DNA of 64,000 nucleotides from Bordetella genomosp. 1 (GCF_002261335.1 NZ_NEVL01000005.1:1-64000), one strand, 5' to 3'. Shown: positions 1 to 10,521, counted from the stretch's first letter. Notes: generated from the sequence alone by a model not told the origin. A program made the numbers and translations.

Positions 1-760
<760 letters not shown>

Positions 761-953
761 GGGAATGGGCTCGTGAGAGACGGACAAATGGGGGGTGAAT
801 TCTAGCGCCGGGCGGGCTTGCGCGGTACACGCATCAGCCCGGACAGGCGGACGGCCGCAGGGCGCGCGCCGGCGCCGGCGCAGGGATCGGCGGGGGGCCG
901 ATGGCTCGTATCTTACACAAAGCTGAATAACCCTCCTTTCTCGCCCGCCACAC

Positions 954-1808
954 TCAATGCGGTCCGGCCTCGGCGTAGCAGCCCGCGGGATCGAACAGCG
1001 CGCGCACGCGGGCGTCGAGCTGGCGCGCCAGGCCGGCCAATGCGGGATCGGGCGCAGGGGGAAGTGCCGGCGCCGCGCCGCCCGGCTCGAACACCAGCTC
1101 CTCGATCCAGGCCAGCGCGCCGCCGTGGCCCAGGAACACCTGCGCCAGGTTGACCGCCGCGCCGTCGAGCGCATCCAGCCGATGGCGCGGCGCCCATGCC
1201 GGCGCGGCGAGGCAGGCGCGGCCGGCCTCCCCGCGCAGCAGCTCGAACAGCGCCGGCACCAGGCGCTGCACCGTGACCGATTGCAGCGGCTGCGTGGCCG
1301 CCGCGCCGAACGCGCCGAAGGTCTCGACCGTGCCGTCGGCCAGCACCGCCTTCACGCCGACCAGGCCGCTGGCGGCCGTGCCCGAGGTGGGCCAGCCACC
1401 GGCCTGCGCCAGCCACAGCCCCACCGGGGTGGACGGGATCTCGCTTTCGAACTGGGTGAGCCCCGCGGCCAGCAGCCCGCCCACGCGCGCGCCCGGCGCC
1501 ACGTGCCAGCGGCCGTCGGCCTGGCGCACGCTCGTCAGCCGCCCGGGGTCGACCACCAGGCAGGGGCCGGCGGCCGCGGCCGGGCGCGCGGCGGCGGTGC
1601 CGGCCAGCGCCAGCGTGACGCCGTATTCGGCACAGAGGCGGCGCGCGATGCGCGCGTCCATGGCGTCGGCGGCGAGCAGGCGGGCGCGTTGCTCGCCCAG
1701 GATTTCGAGCGGGCCGGTGGCCACGGCCTCGAGCCGCTCGCAGAACGTGAGCCAGACCGAGCGCGGCGGCCGCTTTCCCAGCAGAAAAGCGCGACGGGAA
1801 GGCTGCAT
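954..1808 (-). CDS. FAD-binding (PCMH-type) oxidoreductase, GlcE-like
   Basis: A 284-residue protein resembling the FAD-binding half of glycolate-oxidase-type flavoproteins. Features are a [10 protein letters not shown] segment near residue 85, then [12 protein letters not shown] and [22 protein letters not shown] (residues about 105-150), the usual glycine-rich flavin-binding layout, followed by [14 protein letters not shown]. It is shorter than most FAD_binding_4 enzymes (350-500 residues) and ends soon after the flavin domain, as GlcE-type subunits do. It is divergent from the aminotransferase gene at 1842, with 33 bases between their starts, so the two promoters must overlap. The substrate is unknown; no GlcD or GlcF partner is in the window. 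Confidence 0.7.
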   Translation of the reverse strand: MQPSRRAFLLGKRPPRSVWLTFCERLEAVATGPLEILGEQRARLLAADAMDARIARRLCAEYGVTLALAGTAAARPAAAAGPCLVVDPGRLTSVRQADGRWHVAPGARVGGLLAAGLTQFESEIPSTPVGLWLAQAGGWPTSGTAASGLVGVKAVLADGTVETFGAFGAAATQPLQSVTVQRLVPALFELLRGEAGRACLAAPAWAPRHRLDALDGAAVNLAQVFLGHGGALAWIEELVFEPGGAAPALPPAPDPALAGLARQLDARVRALFDPAGCYAEAGPH

Positions 1809-1841
1809 GACTACAATCCCTCTTTCGCTGTGAGATTCACC

Positions 1842-2996
1842 ATGCCTGCCCTCGCATCACGTACCAATGATTTTTTGACATTCCAGGTCGTCGAACTCTT
1901 CAAAGAAGCCCAGGCGCTTGCCGCCACGGGACGCGACATTATCAGCCTCGGTATCGGAGAACCCGACTTTACCGCGCCGCCCCAGGTGATCGAGGCGCTC
2001 GAGCGCGCCGGCCGTGCCGGCCTGAGCGGCTACAGCGCCCCCGGGGGCCTGGCGCCGCTGCGCTGCGCCATCGCCCAATTCTATGAAACCGAGTTCGGCG
2101 CCCGCATCGATCCGGCGCGCGTGATCGTGACCGCCGGCGCCTCGGGCGCCCTGTGGCTGGCCTGCGCCGCGCTGGTGAACCAGGGTGGCGAGGTGCTGAT
2201 GCCCGACCCGTCCTATCCGGCCAACAGCAACTTCGTGCTGGCCTCGGGCGGCCGTCCGCGCCTCATCCCCAGCACCGCCGCCAAGCGCTTCCAGCTCTCG
2301 GCCGCCGACGTGCGCGAACACTGGGGCCCGGCCACGCAGGGCGTGCTGGTGGCCTCGCCGAGCAATCCCACCGGCACCTCGATCGCCCACGACGAGCTGA
2401 TCGACCTGCTGGCCGCGGTGCGCGAGCGCAAGGGTTTCACCATCATGGACGAGATCTACCTGGGCCTGTCGTACGACGGCCAGCCGCGCTCGGCCCTGAC
2501 GCTGGACGACGACATCATCGTCATCAACAGCTTCTCGAAGTACTTCCACATGACGGGCTGGCGCCTGGGCTGGATGATCGTGCCGGAATCGATGGTGGGC
2601 CCGATCGAGAAGATGGCCGCGAGCCTGGCGATCTGCGCGCCGACGCTGGCCCAGCACGCCGCGCTGGCCTGCTTCCAGCCCGACGCGATGAAGATCTTCG
2701 CGCACCGCCGCGATGCCTTCCGCCAGCGCCGCGACTACCTGCTGCCCGAGTTCGAGCGCCTGGGCATTCCCGTGCCGGTCAAGCCGGATGGCGCCTTCTA
2801 TATCTATGCCGACGTGGCCGGCCTGGGCATGGACAGCGCGACCTTCTCGCACCGCCTGCTGCACGAGGGCGGCGTGGCCGCCGTGCCCGGCCTGGACTTC
2901 GGCCCGGCCCACGGCCACCACATGATGCGCTTCTCCTACGCCACCGGCCTGGACCGCCTCCAGGAAGCCGTGGCCCGCATCGAAAAGCTGCTCTGA
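1842..2996 (+). CDS. PLP-dependent aminotransferase, class I/II
   Basis: A 384-residue fold-type I aminotransferase. The Schiff-base lysine is K233 in NSFSKYFHMTGWRLGW; other family marks are GIGEPDFTAPPQV (substrate side), ASPSNPTGT (PLP-ring region) and MRFSYATG with the carboxylate-binding arginine near the C-terminus. It probably acts on aspartate, alanine or aromatic amino acids with 2-oxoglutarate; the exact substrate cannot be read from the sequence. The ATG at 1842 was chosen because homology begins right there (MPALASRTNDFLTFQVVELF); the same frame runs open far upstream through the divergent flavoprotein gene, but that part is a high-GC shadow. Confidence 0.9.
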   Translation: MPALASRTNDFLTFQVVELFKEAQALAATGRDIISLGIGEPDFTAPPQVIEALERAGRAGLSGYSAPGGLAPLRCAIAQFYETEFGARIDPARVIVTAGASGALWLACAALVNQGGEVLMPDPSYPANSNFVLASGGRPRLIPSTAAKRFQLSAADVREHWGPATQGVLVASPSNPTGTSIAHDELIDLLAAVRERKGFTIMDEIYLGLSYDGQPRSALTLDDDIIVINSFSKYFHMTGWRLGWMIVPESMVGPIEKMAASLAICAPTLAQHAALACFQPDAMKIFAHRRDAFRQRRDYLLPEFERLGIPVPVKPDGAFYIYADVAGLGMDSATFSHRLLHEGGVAAVPGLDFGPAHGHHMMRFSYATGLDRLQEAVARIEKLL

Positions 2997-3003
2997 CGCA
3001 GGC

Positions 3004-4110
3004 TCAGCGCGCCGCCGCCCCGGCCGGGCACGGCGCGCGCGTGGGCGCCGGGGCCGCGCCATCGACGATCAGCGTCATGAAGCGCACCACCCCCACCTCT
3101 TCATTGCGGTACAGGCCGCGCACGGCGCCGTCGGCGCCCTGCAGCACCGACATGCCTTCGGGCACGGTGTCGTGGCCGGCGCGTTCGGCGCCCGCCTCGT
3201 CCCAGGGGCTGAAGAGCCAGGCCGCGGGGTCGTCGCCGACCCGGCCGGCCGTGCGCACGCGGGTGCCCGCCGGGTAGCGCATCTCGCCCAGCGCGAGCGG
3301 GCAGACCAGCGCGCCGTCATCGATGCGCACCAGCCGGCGCGCAGCATCCAGGTAGATCGAGAGGCCGTCGAGCGCCAGGCCGCGCAGCGTCAGGACATGG
3401 CCCGTGTCCACGTCGATGCGCCACACGTCGTCGGCGCGAAAGCCATCGCCGTACAGCGTGCCGTGGGTAGCGATCAGGGCGGCGCCGGCCGGCAGCCCGG
3501 CGATCGCGTCGTTGCCCGGCCCCAGCTTGCACCGCCGCAGGCCGGCCGGGGCCTCGTCGGCATCGGTCTCCAGCGTGATGCCCTCGGCGAGGTCGCAGCG
3601 CCAGCCGTCGATCTCGTGGGTGCCGGCGCCGCGCAGCACCACCTCCTCGGCGTGGGTGCCGGTGACGGCGTACGCGTCGTTGCGCTGCACCTGCACGTTG
3701 CGCGACAGCGAGGCCGCCGGCACGCCGCGCACGCCGACCGGCGCGGGAAACGCCGCCGTCACATACGACTCCGGGTGCCCGGCGCGCTCGAGCCGCAGCC
3801 GCGTGCCGGCCGGCATGGCGATGCCGCCGAGCGTGCGCGGCGCATCGAGCGTGAGCTGCAGCGCAGCCTCCTGCGCCGCGTACTTGCGCTCGATCTGCTT
3901 GACGCCGACATAGAGCCACACGTCGAACGCGGCCGCCACGCCCAGCGCCAGCATCAGCAGCCCGCACAGGACGCGGCGCCGGCCGAAGGCGGCGCGGGCC
4001 CCGCCGCTGAAAGCCAGCACGGCCAGCCATCCCACGAGCGCGACGCCCGCGAGAAACGACACCAGCACGGTGAGATAGAAGTACCCGCTCGGAAAGGCGA
4101 CAGGAATCAT
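3004..4110 (-). CDS. Unrecognised membrane-anchored protein
   Basis: A 368-residue protein I do not recognise. Two hydrophobic helices at about residues 11-36 and 46-70 are followed by a KQIERKYAAQEAAL stretch and a large, probably periplasmic, region of about 290 residues rich in small beta-type segments (repeated G-x-R-x-D patterns such as GDGFRADDVWRIDVDTG and IDDGALVCPLALGEMRYPAG). Two Cys pairs could form disulfides. The stop is 7 bases from the convergent aminotransferase stop. Codon use matches the neighbours and the frame is intact over 1.1 kb, so it is very likely real; no function can be assigned. Confidence 0.75.
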   Translation of the reverse strand: MIPVAFPSGYFYLTVLVSFLAGVALVGWLAVLAFSGGARAAFGRRRVLCGLLMLALGVAAAFDVWLYVGVKQIERKYAAQEAALQLTLDAPRTLGGIAMPAGTRLRLERAGHPESYVTAAFPAPVGVRGVPAASLSRNVQVQRNDAYAVTGTHAEEVVLRGAGTHEIDGWRCDLAEGITLETDADEAPAGLRRCKLGPGNDAIAGLPAGAALIATHGTLYGDGFRADDVWRIDVDTGHVLTLRGLALDGLSIYLDAARRLVRIDDGALVCPLALGEMRYPAGTRVRTAGRVGDDPAAWLFSPWDEAGAERAGHDTVPEGMSVLQGADGAVRGLYRNEEVGVVRFMTLIVDGAAPAPTRAPCPAGAAAR

Positions 4111-4167
4111 GGTGCCATCACTATACCGGGACGCATGATCCGGCGTCCGCCGCCGGGAGGCGCCCCA

Positions 4168-4196
4168 AACAAAAGGGCCACCCGCCAGGGTGGCCC
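4168..4196 (-). terminator. Rho-independent terminator of the transglycosylase gene
   Basis: Read on the - strand, an 8-bp perfect stem GGCCACCC/GGGTGGCC with a 4-base loop is followed by CTTTTGTTT. It lies 20 bases after the stop of the lytic transglycosylase gene. Confidence 0.8.
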
Positions 4197-4215
4197 CGTG
4201 CCTGTGCGCGGCGGG

Positions 4216-5058
4216 TCAGTCGCGTGCCAGGGCGATGCCGGAGGCCAGCGCCAGGCGGCGCCGTTCGGCCTGCACCTTGGCGCCGTAGCCGCCGTCGTCG
4301 GGGCCGGTGGCGCCGACGTAGCAGGCCAGGCCGCCGTTGACCGAACCGCGGCGGTCGACGCAATCCTTCAGGATCGTGGCGCCGACGTGGATGTTGGCGA
4401 GCGGATCGAGCGGGTTGCCCTTGCCCTTGCCGGCCGACACATAGGCGTCGAACTTGTCCTGGTGCACGCGGGTCATCACCTGCATCAGGCCCTGCGCGCC
4501 CACCGGGCTTTCGGCGAACGGGTTGTAGCGCGATTCGATGGCGATCACGGCGAGCAGCAGCAAGGGGTCGAGCTGCTTTTCGCGGCCGACCTTGTACACG
4601 GCGTTCACCAGCGTGCCGGTGGCGTCGTACGACACCTTGTATTTGCGCGAGATATAGTTGCGCAACGCATCCACCTGGGCATTGTTGGTGGCTGCGGATG
4701 CCGTGGTCTTGCGACCCTGCGGCGGGTTTTCGCTGCGCAACGGACCGAGCAGGCCGGTGGCGTTGCTGGGCGCATTGGGTACTGCCATGACGACGGCCGA
4801 AGCGTTATCGGTACCGGAATCCAGCCCCAGCTCGACGTCGGGGGCGGGCTGCATGGATGTGGGTGCGAGAGCGGTCAACAAGGCTTTGTGCACCTGCAGT
4901 GCCTGGTCTCGCAGACCGGGCAGTGCGAAGCCCATGCTCACCGTGACGATGACCGCGATGCCCAGATAGACCGTGCAGAGTCGCAGTGCTTCAGCGAGAT
5001 GGTGGTGCACTCCTTGGGCCAGCTGACGAAAGACGCCGGCCACTGACGCATCGGGCAT
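4216..5058 (-). CDS. SLT-domain lytic transglycosylase
   Basis: A 280-residue peptidoglycan lytic transglycosylase. An N-terminal membrane segment (about residues 28-47, LCTVYLGIAVIVTVSMGFAL) anchors it in the inner membrane; a linker of about 80 residues follows, then the SLT domain (about 130-275). The catalytic glutamate is E175 in AVIAIESRYNPFAES, followed by the family motif GAQGLMQVM. It cleaves the MurNAc-GlcNAc bond to a 1,6-anhydro product during wall remodelling. An excellent ribosome site (GGAGGTCTT before ATG) fixes the start. It is single-gene with its own terminator, and divergent from ubiD with 85 bases between. Confidence 0.9.
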   Translation of the reverse strand: MPDASVAGVFRQLAQGVHHHLAEALRLCTVYLGIAVIVTVSMGFALPGLRDQALQVHKALLTALAPTSMQPAPDVELGLDSGTDNASAVVMAVPNAPSNATGLLGPLRSENPPQGRKTTASAATNNAQVDALRNYISRKYKVSYDATGTLVNAVYKVGREKQLDPLLLLAVIAIESRYNPFAESPVGAQGLMQVMTRVHQDKFDAYVSAGKGKGNPLDPLANIHVGATILKDCVDRRGSVNGGLACYVGATGPDDGGYGAKVQAERRRLALASGIALARD

Positions 5059-5143
5059 AAGACCTCCTGCGTGGGGAATGAAGAGCGGGCAATGTTAACC
5101 TCTGTTCTATCAATCAAATGTAACCAAATCACCGGGATCTGTA

Positions 5144-6688
5144 GTGAAGTACCGCGACCTCCGAGATTTTCTGACCCAGCTCGAACGCAAGGGCGAGCTC
5201 AAGCGCATCGCCGCGCCGGTGTCCACCGAACTCGAAATGACCGAGATTTCGGACCGCGTGCTGCGCGCCGAAGGCCCGGCCCTGCTGTTCGAAAAGGCCC
5301 TGCACAACGGCGCGCCGGCCGAGATGCCGGTGCTGGCCAATCTGTTCGGCACGCCGCGCCGCGTGGCCTGGGGCATGGGGGCCGAAGACGTGGGCGCGCT
5401 GCGTGACGTGGGCGAACTGCTCGCCTCGCTGCGCGAGCCCGAGCCGCCCAAGGGCTTCAGCGACGCGCTGGCCAAGGTCAAGATGCTCAAGGCCGCGCTC
5501 TGGGACATGAGCCCCAAGAGCGTGCGCGGCGCGCCGTCCCAGGAAGTGGTGTGGGAAGGCAACGACGTGGACCTGGCGCGCCTGCCGATCCAGAGTTGCT
5601 GGCCCGGCGACATCGCGCCGCTCCTCACCTGGGGCCTGGTCATCACGCGCGGCCCGAACGCCAAGCGCCAGAACCTCGGCATCTACCGCCAGCAGGTGAT
5701 CGGCCGCAACAAGCTCATCATGCGCTGGCTGTCGCATCGCGGCGGCGCGCTCGACTTCCGCGACCACGCGCTGGCGCACCCGGGCACGCCGTTCCCGATC
5801 GCGGTGGCGCTGGGCGCCGACCCCGCCACCACGCTGGGCGCGGTCACGCCGGTGCCCGACACGCTCTCCGAATACCAGTTTGCCGGCCTGCTGCGGGGCT
5901 CGCGCACCGAGGTCACGCAGGCGCTGGGCAGCACGCTGTCGGTGCCGGCCACCGCGGAAATCGTGCTCGAAGGCCACCTGCTGCCGTCCACCGATCCGCG
6001 CGCGCTGGCGCCGCAGGCGCCCGACGGCGCGCCGCCCGCCCCCGACACCGGCTACGAGATGGCGCTCGAGGGCCCGTACGGCGACCACACCGGCTACTAC
6101 AACGAGCAGGACTGGTTCCCGGTCTTCACCGTCGAGCGCATCACGATGCGCCGCAACCCGATCTATCACACCACCTACACCGGCAAGCCGCCCGATGAGC
6201 CGGCCGTGCTGGGCGTGGCGCTCAACGAGGTGTTCGTGCCGCTGCTGCGCCGCCAGCTGCCCGAGATCGTGGACTTCCACCTGCCGCCCGAGGGCTGCAG
6301 CTACCGCCTCGCGGTGGTGTCGATCCGCAAGCAGTACGCCGGCCACGCCAAGCGCGTGATGTTCGGCCTGTGGAGCATCCTGCGCCAGTTCATGTACACC
6401 AAGTTCATCGTGGTGGTCGACGAAGACATCGATCCGCGCGACTGGAAGGAGGTGGTCTGGGCCATGACGACCCGCATGGACCCGGTGCGCGACACGGTGC
6501 TGGTCGAACGCACGCCGATCGACTACCTGGATTTCGCCTCGCCCGTCTCGGGCCTGGGCGGCAAGATGGGCATGGACGCGACCAACAAGTGGCCGGGCGA
6601 AACCGACCGCGAATGGGGCACGCCGATCAAGATGGATCCGGCCGTGAAAAGCCGCGTCGACGCCATGTGGGGCGAGCTCGGGCTTTGA
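5144..6688 (+). CDS. ubiD: UbiD family decarboxylase (3-octaprenyl-4-hydroxybenzoate carboxy-lyase)
   Basis: A 514-residue prenyl-FMN-dependent decarboxylase that removes the carboxyl group of 3-polyprenyl-4-hydroxybenzoate in ubiquinone synthesis. Length and full-length similarity fit the UbiD family. Family segments visible are [19 protein letters not shown] (prenyl-FMN and metal site, with the conserved arginine), the acidic active-site region [16 protein letters not shown] and the C-terminal [17 protein letters not shown]. The start is GTG at 5144 (VKYRDLRDF). The gene for the flavin prenyltransferase UbiX is not in the window. Confidence 0.95.
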   Translation: MKYRDLRDFLTQLERKGELKRIAAPVSTELEMTEISDRVLRAEGPALLFEKALHNGAPAEMPVLANLFGTPRRVAWGMGAEDVGALRDVGELLASLREPEPPKGFSDALAKVKMLKAALWDMSPKSVRGAPSQEVVWEGNDVDLARLPIQSCWPGDIAPLLTWGLVITRGPNAKRQNLGIYRQQVIGRNKLIMRWLSHRGGALDFRDHALAHPGTPFPIAVALGADPATTLGAVTPVPDTLSEYQFAGLLRGSRTEVTQALGSTLSVPATAEIVLEGHLLPSTDPRALAPQAPDGAPPAPDTGYEMALEGPYGDHTGYYNEQDWFPVFTVERITMRRNPIYHTTYTGKPPDEPAVLGVALNEVFVPLLRRQLPEIVDFHLPPEGCSYRLAVVSIRKQYAGHAKRVMFGLWSILRQFMYTKFIVVVDEDIDPRDWKEVVWAMTTRMDPVRDTVLVERTPIDYLDFASPVSGLGGKMGMDATNKWPGETDREWGTPIKMDPAVKSRVDAMWGELGL

Positions 6689-6706
6689 TCGCGCGGGCCG
6701 CAACGC

Positions 6707-6740
6707 AAAGCAAAAGCGCCCCGCGGGGCGCTTTTGCTTT
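6707..6740. terminator. Perfect 34-bp palindromic bidirectional terminator
   Basis: A flawless 17+17 inverted repeat (arm AAAGCAAAAGCGCCCCG) lies between the convergent ubiD and YqjK-like genes. It reads as a GC stem followed by T-rich sequence on both strands, so it should terminate both transcripts. Confidence 0.85.
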
Positions 6741-6756
6741 TGCCGGACCCGGCCCT

Positions 6757-7116
6757 TCAGCGCGGATCGCGCCCGGCGCGGTGGTTGTTGCGCCAGGCCT
6801 TGTAGAGCTGCCAGCCGGCCAGCGCGCCGCCGGCCAGCTTGAGCAGGCCGGCACGCTTGCCCCCGCCCATGACGAAGGCCGACAGGCTGGAGCTCACCAT
6901 CGGATAGCGCCGCATCAGGTTGAACCCCTGCCACAGCAGCTGCGAGGTGTTGCCCCGCGCGAACTTGGGCCACAGCCCCCGCAGCAGCGTGGCGGGCTCG
7001 AGGGCCTGCCCCGCGTCGGCGATGCTGTGGGCCAGCGCCTCGCGCTCGATCGCCGCGCGGGCGCGCAGCAGCTCGATGCGGACCTGGCGGTCGACGGTTG
7101 CGGAATGTCGCGACAT
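6757..7116 (-). CDS. YqjK-like small protein
   Basis: A 119-residue basic protein, third gene of a -strand operon with a DUF883 and a YqjE gene. The N-terminal half is helical and charged (VDRQVRIELLRARAAIEREAL); the C-terminal half holds a short hydrophobic stretch (GGGKRAGLLKLAGGALAGWQL) that may touch the membrane. The start at 7116 (MSRHSATVD) is separated from the YqjE stop by one base, arguing for translational coupling; longer in-frame starts overlap that gene. Assignment rests mainly on context, as yqjK follows yqjD and yqjE in enterobacteria; the biochemical role is unknown. Confidence 0.75.
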   Translation of the reverse strand: MSRHSATVDRQVRIELLRARAAIEREALAHSIADAGQALEPATLLRGLWPKFARGNTSQLLWQGFNLMRRYPMVSSSLSAFVMGGGKRAGLLKLAGGALAGWQLYKAWRNNHRAGRDPR

Positions 7117-7117
7117 C

Positions 7118-7564
7118 TCAGCGCCTCCCGGCGCGCTGGCGCGCCGCTGCTTCACGTTCCGCGAGCGCTTCGCGCTCCTCCAGCTCTTCCTGGGCGTCGC
7201 GCACCCGGTCGAGCAGCTCGGCATCGCGCCCCAGCTCTTCGAGCGTGGCGGCGAACGGCACCGGGCCATCGACCAGCGTGCGACGCACCAGCAGCAGGAG
7301 ACCCACGCCGATGACGCCATAGATGCCGGCCAGCAGGCCGAGCGCGACATAGCGATCCTCGGTGGGCCAGAACGCCACCGCGATGGTGATGGTGAATACG
7401 AGCACCGCCAGCGTGATGAACAGGAGCGCGGCGAATGCCATGCCCAGCACCTTCACGAGGCGAGCCTTCTCGCCGCTGGCTTCGAGGGCCAGCAGCTCGA
7501 GGCGCGTGCGCAACAGCCCGACCAGGCTGGCGGCAACGCCGAAAACCGATCTGCGCAGACTCAT
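7118..7564 (-). CDS. yqjE: Phage-holin-superfamily III / YqjE-like inner-membrane protein
   Basis: A 148-residue protein with two strongly hydrophobic segments (about residues 40-65 and 74-95, FAALLFITLAVLVFTITIAV and LGLLAGIYGVIGVGLLLL) and a charged C-terminal tail rich in E and R that is likely a coiled coil (DRVRDAQEELEEREALAERE). The hairpin topology and order after DUF883 match the YqjE (phage_holin_3_6) family, small inner-membrane proteins linked to stress and stationary phase in enterobacteria. Function there is poorly defined, so only the family call is made. Confidence 0.85.
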   Translation of the reverse strand: MSLRRSVFGVAASLVGLLRTRLELLALEASGEKARLVKVLGMAFAALLFITLAVLVFTITIAVAFWPTEDRYVALGLLAGIYGVIGVGLLLLVRRTLVDGPVPFAATLEELGRDAELLDRVRDAQEELEEREALAEREAAARQRAGRR

Positions 7565-7580
7565 AGGCGATCAAATGCAA

Positions 7581-7609
7581 ACGGCCGCGTGGTTTACCCC
7601 CGCGGCCGT
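7581..7609 (-). terminator. Hairpin between the DUF883 and YqjE genes
   Basis: A 9-bp perfect stem ACGGCCGCG/CGCGGCCGT with an 11-base loop, followed on the - strand by the imperfect T tract TTTGCATTTG. It probably attenuates read-through from the DUF883 gene into yqjE rather than stopping it fully. Confidence 0.5.
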
Positions 7610-7621
7610 CTGCACATGGCC

Positions 7622-7939
7622 TTAGCGTCGGCTGATCAGCAGGCCGAGCAGCAGGCCGGTCACGCCTGCAATGCTGATGGCCTGCCAGGGATTGTCGTGC
7701 ACGTAGTCGTCGGTGGCACGGGCGGCGCGGCGGCCGCGCTCCAGCATCGCGTCTTGCGCGTCGTAGAGCGCTTCGCGGGTGCGCTTGAGCGAGGCCTGGG
7801 CGCGCTCGCGCAGCTCGGAGGCCTTTTCGCCGGAGCTCGCAGCGGCTTCACGCAGCAGCGACTCGGCATCGCTCAGGCTGTTCTTGACGCTGTCGATGAG
7901 TTTGTCCTTGGCGACGTCTTCGGATCGTTTTGCGTTCAT
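7622..7939 (-). CDS. DUF883 family (ElaB/YqjD-like) ribosome-associated membrane protein
   Basis: A 105-residue tail-anchored protein. An amphipathic, Ala/Glu/Arg-rich helical region (about residues 10-80) precedes the classic C-terminus GRRAARATDDYVHDNPWQA, then a hydrophobic helix (ISIAGVTGLLLGLLI) and a final SRR. In E. coli, YqjD and ElaB anchor to the inner membrane through this tail and bind ribosomes in stationary phase. The start at 7939 has an AGGGAGCGCC ribosome site; the longer open frame has none. First gene of the operon with yqjE and yqjK. Confidence 0.88.
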   Translation of the reverse strand: MNAKRSEDVAKDKLIDSVKNSLSDAESLLREAAASSGEKASELRERAQASLKRTREALYDAQDAMLERGRRAARATDDYVHDNPWQAISIAGVTGLLLGLLISRR

Positions 7940-8052
7940 TGGCGCTCCCTTCTGGATGTGACGGTGACACAACGATAATACCAGCCGCATCGGCGCCGGC
8001 AAGGCATCGATGCTACCGGTTGCTACGCCGGCTTACGGCGTGCGCCCAAGGC

Positions 8053-8784
8053 TTACTTGAGCTGCGTGATCTCGACGGCCGACTTGATCCCGCCCTGGTC
8101 GATATCCTGGCGCATGACCAGGTTCATCGACGGGCAATACCAGTCGGTGACCGTGGTGTTCAGCCCGGGGATCGGCAGCGTGATGCCCTTGAAGGTGGCC
8201 ATCGTGGGATCGCTGTTGCGCGTGTAGGTGATGGGCAGGCAGGCGTACTTGCCCAGCGGCGTGTCGATCTCGCGGCGCGCGCCGACGGTCTTCTCGCCGA
8301 TGCGCACGGTGGTGCTGGGCTGCCCGCCCACCGGCGCTTCCTTGCCGATGTTCAGGCGATAGGCGGCGCCCGGCAGGCGCTGGCCTTCCTTGACGGTCTC
8401 GTAGGCGAACAGGCCCAGCATGCGCAGGTCGAACTGGCCGTCGTTGCGCGGCGCCTCGCCGGCCTGGTCGTAGCGCACGAACGTGGCCTGGCCGTTCTTC
8501 ACGGTCATGAGGTAGTCGAGCCGCGACTTGCCCGGCGGCAGGCCGGCGTAGGCAAACGTGGCGGTGCCGCGCACGCGCGCGCGGCACTCCGCGCCGCTCT
8601 TGCTCACTTCGGCGAAGTTGAGGTCGGCGCCCATGTTGATGTTGCCCGACCCGGTGAGCACGACCTGCCCGCCGTCGTGCATGAACTTGGCGTCGCACAC
8701 GCCCGCGGCCTGGGCCGGGGCGGCGGCGAGACCGCCCGCCAGGGCCAGGGCGGCCATCGGAAAAATCAGACTTCTCACTTGCAC
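8053..8784 (-). CDS. Exported protein of unknown function
   Basis: A 243-residue secreted protein. The signal peptide is clear (VRSLIFPMAALALAGG, then an AQA cleavage site before AGVCDAKF). The mature part has four cysteines (VCDAKF, AECRARV, YACLPITY, WYCPSMN), consistent with two disulfides in the periplasm, and beta-rich segments. GTG at 8784 is preferred because GGAG lies 6 bases before it; another GTG follows 6 bases downstream. I do not recognise the fold; the layout recalls small periplasmic DUF3108-like proteins but is not conclusive. It is monocistronic and divergent from cysG. Confidence 0.75.
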   Translation of the reverse strand: MQVRSLIFPMAALALAGGLAAAPAQAAGVCDAKFMHDGGQVVLTGSGNINMGADLNFAEVSKSGAECRARVRGTATFAYAGLPPGKSRLDYLMTVKNGQATFVRYDQAGEAPRNDGQFDLRMLGLFAYETVKEGQRLPGAAYRLNIGKEAPVGGQPSTTVRIGEKTVGARREIDTPLGKYACLPITYTRNSDPTMATFKGITLPIPGLNTTVTDWYCPSMNLVMRQDIDQGGIKSAVEITQLK

Positions 8785-8986
8785 AGGGCACTCCAGTAAC
8801 GAACGCCAGCCGCGGCCGGACGATGCTCCGATACTACACCGCGGCCCCCGCCGGCCTTGTATCCGGCTGCGCCGGTCCGCAACCGGGAGACGCAGCGGCG
8901 ACCCGGCCCCGTCCCATATCCCTCGGATTGCAGGAAACCCGGCCCGCCAAATAACTTTTCGGAATATGGATCCAAGCAATCAAAAG

Positions 8987-9015
8987 TTGTAGGGATGTAG
9001 CCCGCTTTCTATGAT
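8987..9015 (+). promoter_or_regulatory. Sigma-70 type promoter for cysG
   Basis: TTGTAG, a 17-base spacer and TATGAT (9010-9015), ending 48 bases before the cysG start codon. Spacing is ideal and both boxes match the consensus at four or more of six positions. Confidence 0.55.
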
Positions 9016-9063
9016 CGGGGCACATGTTGCGGGCCTGCGCCCGCGTGGCGCACCGACGATTCA

Positions 9064-10479
9064 ATGAAGCTCTTTCCGATTTTCACCGACCTCGCCCAAC
9101 GCCGTGTGCTGGTGGTGGGGGGCGGCGAAGTGGCCGCCCGCAAGGCGGCCGCCCTGCTCGAAGCCCAGGCCGACGTGGTGGTGGGCGCCCCCGAACTCCA
9201 TCCCGAGCTGGCCCGCCTGGCCGCGGCCGGCCGCATCACGCACCTGGCCGGCGCCTACCAGCCGGCCTGGCTCGACGAGGCCTGGCTGGTGGTCGCGGCC
9301 ACCGACGACCGCGCCGTCAACCAGGCCGTGCACGACGACGCCGTGGCGCGCCGGTTGTTCTGTAACGTGGTCGACGACGCCGCGCTGTCCACCTTCCAGG
9401 TGCCGTCCATCGTCGACCGCTCGCCGCTCATCGTCGCCATTTCGTCTTCCGGCGTGGCGCCGGTGCTGGCACGCCGCCTGCGCGAGCGCCTCGAATCCCT
9501 GTTCGACCACACGCTGGGCCCGCTGGCCGCGCTGGCCGAACGCTTCCGCGCCCGCATCCGCAGCCAGCGCCCCGACCTCGGCCAGCGCCGCCGCTTCTAC
9601 GACTGGCTGCTCGACGGCCCGGTGGCCCAGGCCCTGCGCCAGCAGCAGCCCGACGAGGCCGAACGCCTGCTCGGCGCGGCCCTGGACCAGCCGCAGGAGG
9701 CGCGCCAGGGCAGCGTGGTGCTGGTGGGCGCCGGCCCCGGCGACCCCGGCCTGCTCACGCTCAAGGCGCTGCGCGCGCTCAACGAGGCTGACGTGATCCT
9801 GCACGACCGGCTGGTGAGCGATGCGGTGTTGGCGCTGTCGCGCCGCGATGCTGAGCGCATCACGGTGGGCAAGCTGCTCGGCGAAGACCACCAGGCCACC
9901 CAGGCGCGCATCCATCGCCTGATGGTGGAACACGCCCGTGCCGGCCGCCGCGTGGTGCGGCTCAAGGGCGGCGACGCCTTCATCTTCGGCCGGGGCGGCG
10001 AAGAGCTCGAATACCTGCGCGAACACGCCGTGCCGTTCGAGGTGGTGCCCGGCATCACCGCGGCGCTCGCCTGTGCCGCCTACGCCGGCATCCCGCTCAC
10101 GCACCGCGAGCATGCGCAGTCGGTGCGCCTGGTCACGGCGCACTGCCGCGCCGACGAAGACACGCTGGACTGGGACGGCCTCGCCCGCCCGGCCCAGACC
10201 CTGGCCTTCTACATGGGCGTGGGCCAGCTCGATACGCTGTCGGCGCGCCTGATCGCGCACGGCCGCCAGCCCGACACGCCCTTCGCGCTGATCGAGAACG
10301 GCAGCCGGCCCGAACAGCGCGTGGTGGCGGGCCGCCTCGACCAGCTCGCCGAGCTGGCGCGCGCCCATGCCGTGCACTCCCCCGCCCTGCTGGTGGTGGG
10401 CGAGGTGGCGGGCCTGGCCGGCAAGCTGCGCTGGTTCGGCCAGTACGCCGAGGGCCTGCCCGCCCCCGCGGCCGCCTGA
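9064..10479 (+). CDS. cysG: Siroheme synthase (uroporphyrinogen-III methyltransferase / dehydrogenase / ferrochelatase)
   Basis: A 471-residue fused enzyme making siroheme from uroporphyrinogen III for sulfite and nitrite reductases. The N-terminal dehydrogenase/ferrochelatase part (residues 1-215) has the NAD-binding [16 protein letters not shown] and [20 protein letters not shown]. The C-terminal SUMT part (about 216-465) has [33 protein letters not shown] and [22 protein letters not shown]. Length equals the usual CysG fusion (about 460). It stands alone, with the promoter above and a palindromic terminator shared with the convergent upp gene. Confidence 0.96.
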   Translation: MKLFPIFTDLAQRRVLVVGGGEVAARKAAALLEAQADVVVGAPELHPELARLAAAGRITHLAGAYQPAWLDEAWLVVAATDDRAVNQAVHDDAVARRLFCNVVDDAALSTFQVPSIVDRSPLIVAISSSGVAPVLARRLRERLESLFDHTLGPLAALAERFRARIRSQRPDLGQRRRFYDWLLDGPVAQALRQQQPDEAERLLGAALDQPQEARQGSVVLVGAGPGDPGLLTLKALRALNEADVILHDRLVSDAVLALSRRDAERITVGKLLGEDHQATQARIHRLMVEHARAGRRVVRLKGGDAFIFGRGGEELEYLREHAVPFEVVPGITAALACAAYAGIPLTHREHAQSVRLVTAHCRADEDTLDWDGLARPAQTLAFYMGVGQLDTLSARLIAHGRQPDTPFALIENGSRPEQRVVAGRLDQLAELARAHAVHSPALLVVGEVAGLAGKLRWFGQYAEGLPAPAAA

Positions 10480-10521
10480 ACGGCCCGGCCGATCCGCCCG
10501 CGCCTGCCGGCGCGGCCCAAC

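Noticed and set aside
957-1841. Long in-frame upstream extension of the aminotransferase ORF (about 295 residues)
   Set aside because: It runs antisense through the flavoprotein gene, is Arg/Ala/Gly-biased without homology, and the aminotransferase family starts at 1842.
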